Below, in pieces: positions 59,705 through 64,000 of a stretch of DNA of 64,000 nt. The notes beneath the pieces were generated by a model. It ran no database searches and was not told where the DNA came from. It was given only the letters and a program-made list of their open reading frames with translations. Source of the DNA: Promicromonospora sukumoe 327MFSha3.1 (GTDB taxonomy: Bacteria; Actinomycetota; Actinomycetes; Actinomycetales; Cellulomonadaceae). A program made the translations under genes and the position numbers. The DNA lies in the NCBI RefSeq assembly GCF_000385135.1, contig NZ_ARQM01000011.1, positions 558,001 to 622,000 on the forward strand. Reading direction: 5' to 3'. The first letter of the stretch is position 1; the number at the start of each line of letters is the position of its first letter.

Positions 59705-61231
59705 GTGAGCGAGCCCATGCCTGAGCCCGAGCTGCGCGTCCGTGACCACGCCGGGGGGTGGCGGCCGGTCCGGGAGGTCGATCCGGAGTCGTACCGGCTC
59801 CCGGGCGGCGGTCGTGTCGCGCCGACCCGATACGTACAGGACCGTGTGATCGTCCGCGGCGACGCCGAGGGCGGCCACAACGCGCTGCTGGACCTGATCA
59901 CCACCCGAGCGCGCGAGCAGGGCATCACGGTGACGACCAGCGACTTCGTCCAGGCGCAGTCCCGCGCGGGCGCAGGCGTGCTCCACGGGCGGCCCGACGT
60001 CGAGGTGCGGCTCGACGACGTGAGGGACGACTGGGACGCGCTGGGGCTCATGGTGGCTGTCGCAGAGGACGCCGGCGAGAGCCGGGCTCGGCTGACGCTG
60101 GACCACGTGATCACCGGACACAAGAACAAGGGCGGGTTCGGCGACCCCGACGAACGCATTCCGGCGGTCTACCCGGGTGCCGCGCCGGTCCGTACCCCAG
60201 ACGGGGCTTCACCGCTCGTGACGGCCGGGGGAGTCGAGCGCCCCGTCGTCGCCGTCCTCGACACCGGGATCGGTGCCCACTCCTGGTTCGACGAGCCCCG
60301 TACCGTGGTGCTGCGCGATGCGCTCCTCGACGGTCAGCCGATCGGTACCTTTCCGGAAGAGGACGTCGACGCCGAACGGGACGGCCGCCGGGACGGCCCC
60401 GCATCGCCTCTCGACACTTTCGCGGGCCACGGCACGTTCATCGCCGGTGTGGTGCACCAGATCTGCCCCGACGCGGCCATCTTGCCCGTTCGCGTGTACG
60501 GCGGTGCGGGAACGGTGTCCGAGTGGGACTTCGCGCGTTCGCTGGAGAGGCTGCTCGAGTTCCATCTGCGAGGCCTCGCTCGCGTTCCGGGCTACTTTCC
60601 CGTCGATGTCGTGGTGATCGCCAGCGGCTACTACCTGGAGCACCCTGAGGACGATGACGACTACGAGGGCATCTATCGTGGGCGGCTCCGTGACCTCCGC
60701 CGAGCCGGTGTCCTCGTGGTGGTTTCTGCGGGCAACGACGGCTCGGCCCGCAAGTCGTTCCCTGCGGGCTGGGCGCCGCCCGTGCGGCGGACCGCTGAGG
60801 GCACCACACCCGTGGACCCGAGCGACCTGACGCCGGGACATACGCCGCTTATCGCTGTCGCAGCATCCAACCCGGACGGTACGCTCGCAGCGTTCAGCAA
60901 CGACGGACCGTGGGTCGCGGCAGTGCGCCCCGGGGTCAACGTGCTGAGCACGATGCCTACGACGTTCGACGGTGCGTTGCGGGGCGAGCGGACTGCGGAC
61001 GGTTTGCGGCACACGATCGATCTGGACGACTTCACGCGTGGGTTCGGCACGTGGAGCGGTACGTCCTTCGCGTCACCGCATCTCGCTGCGCAGCTGGCCG
61101 CGGCGCTGTATGCGCGGCGCAGCGCCGGAGAAGTACCGGCACACGACCCGCAGGGCCGTGTCCGTGATGCCTGGCATGCTGTTGTCGAGGTCGGCGATCT
61201 CTACTCGGAGATGCCTGGAGTGCCAGTCTGA
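59705..61231 (+). CDS. Cytoplasmic S8 (subtilisin-type) serine protease
   Basis: This 508-residue S8 peptidase has all catalytic residues. Asp186 is in AVLDTGIG, His242 in AGHGTFIAGV, the oxyanion Asn344 in SAGNDGS and Ser454 in WSGTSFASPH. There is no signal peptide or membrane helix, so it should act inside the cell. The 180-residue N-terminal region contains a segment (VQDRVIVRGD... , about 40-130) that may be a prodomain or a partner-binding domain. GTG start at 59705. The downstream TPR-CHAT protease gene begins 4 bases after its stop, implying a common job; proteolytic activation of one by the other is inference. Confidence 0.92.
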   Translation: MSEPMPEPELRVRDHAGGWRPVREVDPESYRLPGGGRVAPTRYVQDRVIVRGDAEGGHNALLDLITTRAREQGITVTTSDFVQAQSRAGAGVLHGRPDVEVRLDDVRDDWDALGLMVAVAEDAGESRARLTLDHVITGHKNKGGFGDPDERIPAVYPGAAPVRTPDGASPLVTAGGVERPVVAVLDTGIGAHSWFDEPRTVVLRDALLDGQPIGTFPEEDVDAERDGRRDGPASPLDTFAGHGTFIAGVVHQICPDAAILPVRVYGGAGTVSEWDFARSLERLLEFHLRGLARVPGYFPVDVVVIASGYYLEHPEDDDDYEGIYRGRLRDLRRAGVLVVVSAGNDGSARKSFPAGWAPPVRRTAEGTTPVDPSDLTPGHTPLIAVAASNPDGTLAAFSNDGPWVAAVRPGVNVLSTMPTTFDGALRGERTADGLRHTIDLDDFTRGFGTWSGTSFASPHLAAQLAAALYARRSAGEVPAHDPQGRVRDAWHAVVEVGDLYSEMPGVPV

Positions 61232-61235
61232 TGTC

Positions 61236-63854
61236 GTGAACGGGGAGGTGGGCAGCATCGATCTGGTCGCGCTCACCGAGCGGTTCGAGCGGGCACGCGA
61301 GTGGAACCTTCGTGCGCGCCCGAAGGTGGCCTTCCGTGAGTTCCGGGACCTGCTGGAAGACCTCGGACGGGAGGGCCGGGCAGCCCTCGACGACACAGCA
61401 CTGGAAGAGTGGGTCTGGCTCACCGCGAGGTCCTGGATGGGCCTGGCGCAAGCCGAGTTCGCGCTGTCGGGCGACGCGAGGGCGGCGATCGCCTCGCTCG
61501 ACAACGCTGTTGCCGCGGCGGGCGCCCTCACCGGGTCCGAGCGCGAGCACGTCGAGGCGGTCGCGGCCGGGCAGCGAGGAATGATCCTGCTCCACGCCGG
61601 TCAGATGCGCGAGGCGATCCCGCTCTTCGACAGGGTGCTCGAGGTGAGCCATCACGAGGCGCATCGTGACCGAGCGATGGCTCACCTGAATCGTGGCGTG
61701 GCCTATTCGGACCTCGGCGCCTTCGACCAGGCGCTGGCAGACGACCTGGCCGCTGCTCACCACGCCGAGGCGTCGGACAACCACAGGCTGGTCGCGTTCG
61801 CCCGTCACAACGCCGGATTCGATCTGAGCATGCTCGGGGACCTCCCCGCGGCCCTCGCCGAGATGGCGGCCGCGCGGGAGCTCGCACCGGACCAGGACGA
61901 CGGCATTCCGCTGCAGGGGCGCGCCGAGGTCCTCTACGGGGTCGGGCTGCTCGAGGAGGCGGAAGCCCTCCTGAGCGAGGCGATACCGCAGCTGCTCAAG
62001 GCCGGTCTCCGCACGGACCGCGCCATCGCCGAGTACTTTCGCTCCAGGTGCCTGCTGGCGCTGCGACGCTTCGACGAGGCGGCCGCGCTCGCCGTGCGAG
62101 CCCGGAAGCACTTCCTGGCCGTCGGTTACGAGCAGTGGGCGGCGCTCGCTCGTGTCCTCGAGCTCGAGGCCGCACTCGCACCCGTCCGGAACGACGCGCA
62201 GACGCTGCCCCAGGCCGTCGTCCGGCGCAGAGCGGCGCAGGCGCTCGCCGTCGCCGTCGAGGGTGATGCGGCAGGGCCCGTGCTCGGTCAGCATCCCGGT
62301 CACGCGGCGAGGCTGGTCGCGGCGCAGTGGCTGCTCCTCGCCGGGGACCGGTCCGGGGCGCGGTCAACGCTCGCCGAGCTACCGCGAGGCCTGGTCAACG
62401 CCCCGCTGACGATGCGGATCCAGCACTACACCGCTCGAGCGGAGCTGGCTTTCGCGACCGGGGACCGGGCGACCGGGCTGCGCGCCGTCCGGTCGGGCCT
62501 GGGCCTGCTCGCCGACCACCGTAGCCGCCTCGGGTCCGTCGAGTCCGTCACGGCCGCCGCGGCGCACGGCGTCGACCTGACCCGCGTCGACGTCGTCGCG
62601 GCGGTCCGCACCGGCAGGCCGGCCGCCCTGTTCGACGCCCTGGAGCGCGGTCGCACCACGTTCGCTGGGACCGGCCGCGTCACCCCGCCCGACGACCCGG
62701 AGGCGGCCGCGCTGCTGACCGAGGCACGCGGCCTGCTGGCACGGGCCCGCGAGCTCGGCGCGGGCTACTCCAAGGAGCGCGAACGCCTCACCCGTCGCGC
62801 GAGCCGCATCCAGGACGAAGTGCGGGAACGCTCCTGGCGGCACGCCGGCAACGCCGGCGCCGCGCAGCGCCCGGTCACCGCCCGCGAGGTGCGCGGCGTC
62901 CTCGCCGGGACGCGCAAGGAGACCGTCGTGGCCAACTTCGTCGCGATGGACGGCATGCTCCGCTGCGTCCGCGTAGACGCCGCCGGCGTCACCACCGTCG
63001 ACATCGGCTCCGCCGACGAGGTCATCGAGCACGTCCGCCGCCTGAACGCCGACTTCGCGATGGCCGCCAACGACCTGATCCCGGCCCCCTTGCGCGCCGC
63101 GGCGTCTTCCTCGCTGGCCCGCAACCTCAAGGCGCTCGACGCCGTCCTGCTCGCGCCGCTGCGCGCCGACGGCGACCTCTACGTCGTCGGCCGCGAGCCC
63201 CTGCTCAGCGTGCCGTGGGCCGCCCTCCCGTCCCGCGGCGGCCTGCGCACCTCCGTCAACTCGTACGTCGCGCGCGGCCGTGCGCACGCCCGGCCCACCG
63301 GTGAGCACCGGCTGCTCGCCGCCTCCGGCCCCGGCGTCCGCCACGGCGCCGCCGAGGCGCGCGGCGTGGGGGAGCAGTGGCCCGGCGCGACCGTCCTGAC
63401 CGGCAAGGACGCCGTCACCGAGCAGGTCCGCACCGCCCTGGCCACCCACGACGTCGTCCACCTGGCCACCCACGGTCAGCACGACGCCGACAACCCGCTC
63501 TTCGCGAGCATCGAGCTCGCCGACGGCCCGCTGTTCGCCCACGAGCTCGACGGCACGCCGCTGCCCGGCTCGGTCGTGATCCTGTCGTCCTGCGAGGTCG
63601 GAGGTTCCACCCAGGTGCTCGGCGGCGAGCTTCTCGGCCTGACCTCGGTGCTCCTGCGCCTGGGCGCCCGCGCCGTCATCGCCTCGGTCGCCAAGCTCTC
63701 CGACGAGCTCGCCGCACGCGTCATGCCCCGCCTGCACGCCCACCTGCGCGAGACCGACGACCCCGAGGCGGCGCTCGCGGCCGCGCTCCGCGACGTCGCC
63801 GAGCCCGTGCCCCTGGTCTGCTTCAGCTCGGTCGAAGGCCTCGCCGCCGGGTGA
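61236..63854 (+). CDS. TPR-CHAT caspase-like cysteine protease
   Basis: This is an 872-residue protein. The first 450 residues are helical TPR-type repeats (for example REAIPLFDRVLEVSHHEAHRDRAMAHLNRGVAYSDLGAFDQAL-type units). A coiled linker (RGLLARARELGAGYSKERERL) leads to a C-terminal CHAT domain. Its caspase-like dyad is H746 (HLATHGQHD) and C786 (ILSSCEVGG). CHAT domains are peptidases related to caspases and separase that often act in cell death, stress or defence. The start is probably GTG 61236; GTG 61248 is possible, and the long upstream frame overlaps the subtilisin gene and is rejected. Confidence 0.92.
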   Translation: MNGEVGSIDLVALTERFERAREWNLRARPKVAFREFRDLLEDLGREGRAALDDTALEEWVWLTARSWMGLAQAEFALSGDARAAIASLDNAVAAAGALTGSEREHVEAVAAGQRGMILLHAGQMREAIPLFDRVLEVSHHEAHRDRAMAHLNRGVAYSDLGAFDQALADDLAAAHHAEASDNHRLVAFARHNAGFDLSMLGDLPAALAEMAAARELAPDQDDGIPLQGRAEVLYGVGLLEEAEALLSEAIPQLLKAGLRTDRAIAEYFRSRCLLALRRFDEAAALAVRARKHFLAVGYEQWAALARVLELEAALAPVRNDAQTLPQAVVRRRAAQALAVAVEGDAAGPVLGQHPGHAARLVAAQWLLLAGDRSGARSTLAELPRGLVNAPLTMRIQHYTARAELAFATGDRATGLRAVRSGLGLLADHRSRLGSVESVTAAAAHGVDLTRVDVVAAVRTGRPAALFDALERGRTTFAGTGRVTPPDDPEAAALLTEARGLLARARELGAGYSKERERLTRRASRIQDEVRERSWRHAGNAGAAQRPVTAREVRGVLAGTRKETVVANFVAMDGMLRCVRVDAAGVTTVDIGSADEVIEHVRRLNADFAMAANDLIPAPLRAAASSSLARNLKALDAVLLAPLRADGDLYVVGREPLLSVPWAALPSRGGLRTSVNSYVARGRAHARPTGEHRLLAASGPGVRHGAAEARGVGEQWPGATVLTGKDAVTEQVRTALATHDVVHLATHGQHDADNPLFASIELADGPLFAHELDGTPLPGSVVILSSCEVGGSTQVLGGELLGLTSVLLRLGARAVIASVAKLSDELAARVMPRLHAHLRETDDPEAALAAALRDVAEPVPLVCFSSVEGLAAG

Positions 63855-63995
63855 ATTCACGGGCGAGGCCCAATCCTTCACCTGGGCCAACGTCCTGACC
63901 TGCACCGTCGCGGCGCACGATGACAGGCCGCCCCGCGCCCCGCTATCGTTTCCCGCCCGGTGTCCCTCGGGCCACCGCGAGGCAAGGGGACAAGC

Positions 63996-64000
63996 ATGTG
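63996..64000 (+). CDS. Probable start of the next gene (cut by window end)
   Basis: An ATG at 63996 follows AAGGGGA at ribosome-site distance, and TATCGT (about 63943-63948) could be a -10 box 48 bases upstream. Only five bases are visible, so nothing can be said about the product. Confidence 0.3.

Noticed and set aside
60972-61235. N-terminal extension of the CHAT frame
   Set aside because: It overlaps the catalytic serine region of the subtilisin gene in another frame and has no coding character.

Overview
The window is about 64 kb of very GC-rich DNA in which almost every base sits in a tightly packed gene. ATGA, GTGA or TTGA start/stop overlaps are frequent, and most intergenic hairpins lack a T-run. 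Gene content and order (htpX-yajQ, tRNA-Tyr/Thr/Met-rpmG-two MaoC-like dehydratases, murB, tRNA-Trp-secE-nusG-rplK-rplA, FprA-type reductase, WXG100/FtsK secretion genes, an ECF41 sigma factor) indicate an actinobacterium. My best guess is the order Micrococcales, close to Cellulomonadaceae/Promicromonosporaceae; that placement is inference. I saw no transposase, phage, plasmid or CRISPR genes, and no gene-free stretch longer than 300 bases.

Region 1 (1-22.7 kb, all + strand) is one long gene train. It encodes a giant Ig/fibronectin-III surface protein, a MoxR ATPase, a DUF58 protein, a transglutaminase-like membrane protein, an RDD/FHA protein, a PP2C phosphatase, a second FHA protein, a membrane Ser/Thr kinase, an FHA-like/HTH-like protein, a three-ATPase FtsK/SpoIIIE (EccC/EssC-type) motor with an N-terminal FHA domain, two WXG100 proteins and three small accessory proteins. 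It reads as a minimal type VII-like secretion system wired to its own kinase-phosphatase-FHA phospho-signalling set; EccB, EccD, EccE and mycosin are not here.

Region 2 (22.8-35.4 kb) holds the FprA-type reductase, HtpX and YajQ, then an accessory block: an APH(6)-type kinase, a MerR regulator, a class II amidotransferase, a drug-efflux MFS with a divergent TetR and an 18-bp operator, a HAD phosphatase, a PfkB kinase, an ECF41 sigma factor facing its partner CxxC protein across a near-consensus ECF41 promoter, and RarD.

Region 3 (35.4-49 kb) holds three tRNAs, rpmG and the dehydratase pair. About 8 kb of wall- and transport-related genes then separate that pair from murB: a muralytic amidase, a C39 peptidase, an MFS transporter under a TPP riboswitch, a LacI regulator and a second MFS. 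After murB come an L,D-transpeptidase lipoprotein and an adenosine deaminase. Long palindromes mark several gene ends.

Region 4 (49-64 kb) has an atypical membrane kinase with a roughly 100-residue acidic insertion, an ABC-2 exporter/two-component operon, tRNA-Trp-secE-nusG-rplK-rplA, and a four-gene unit: an ECF-type sigma factor, a small protein with a beta-sandwich tail, a cytoplasmic subtilisin and a TPR-CHAT (caspase-like) protease. That last unit is my first choice for an undescribed system, with the phospho-signalling secretion locus second.
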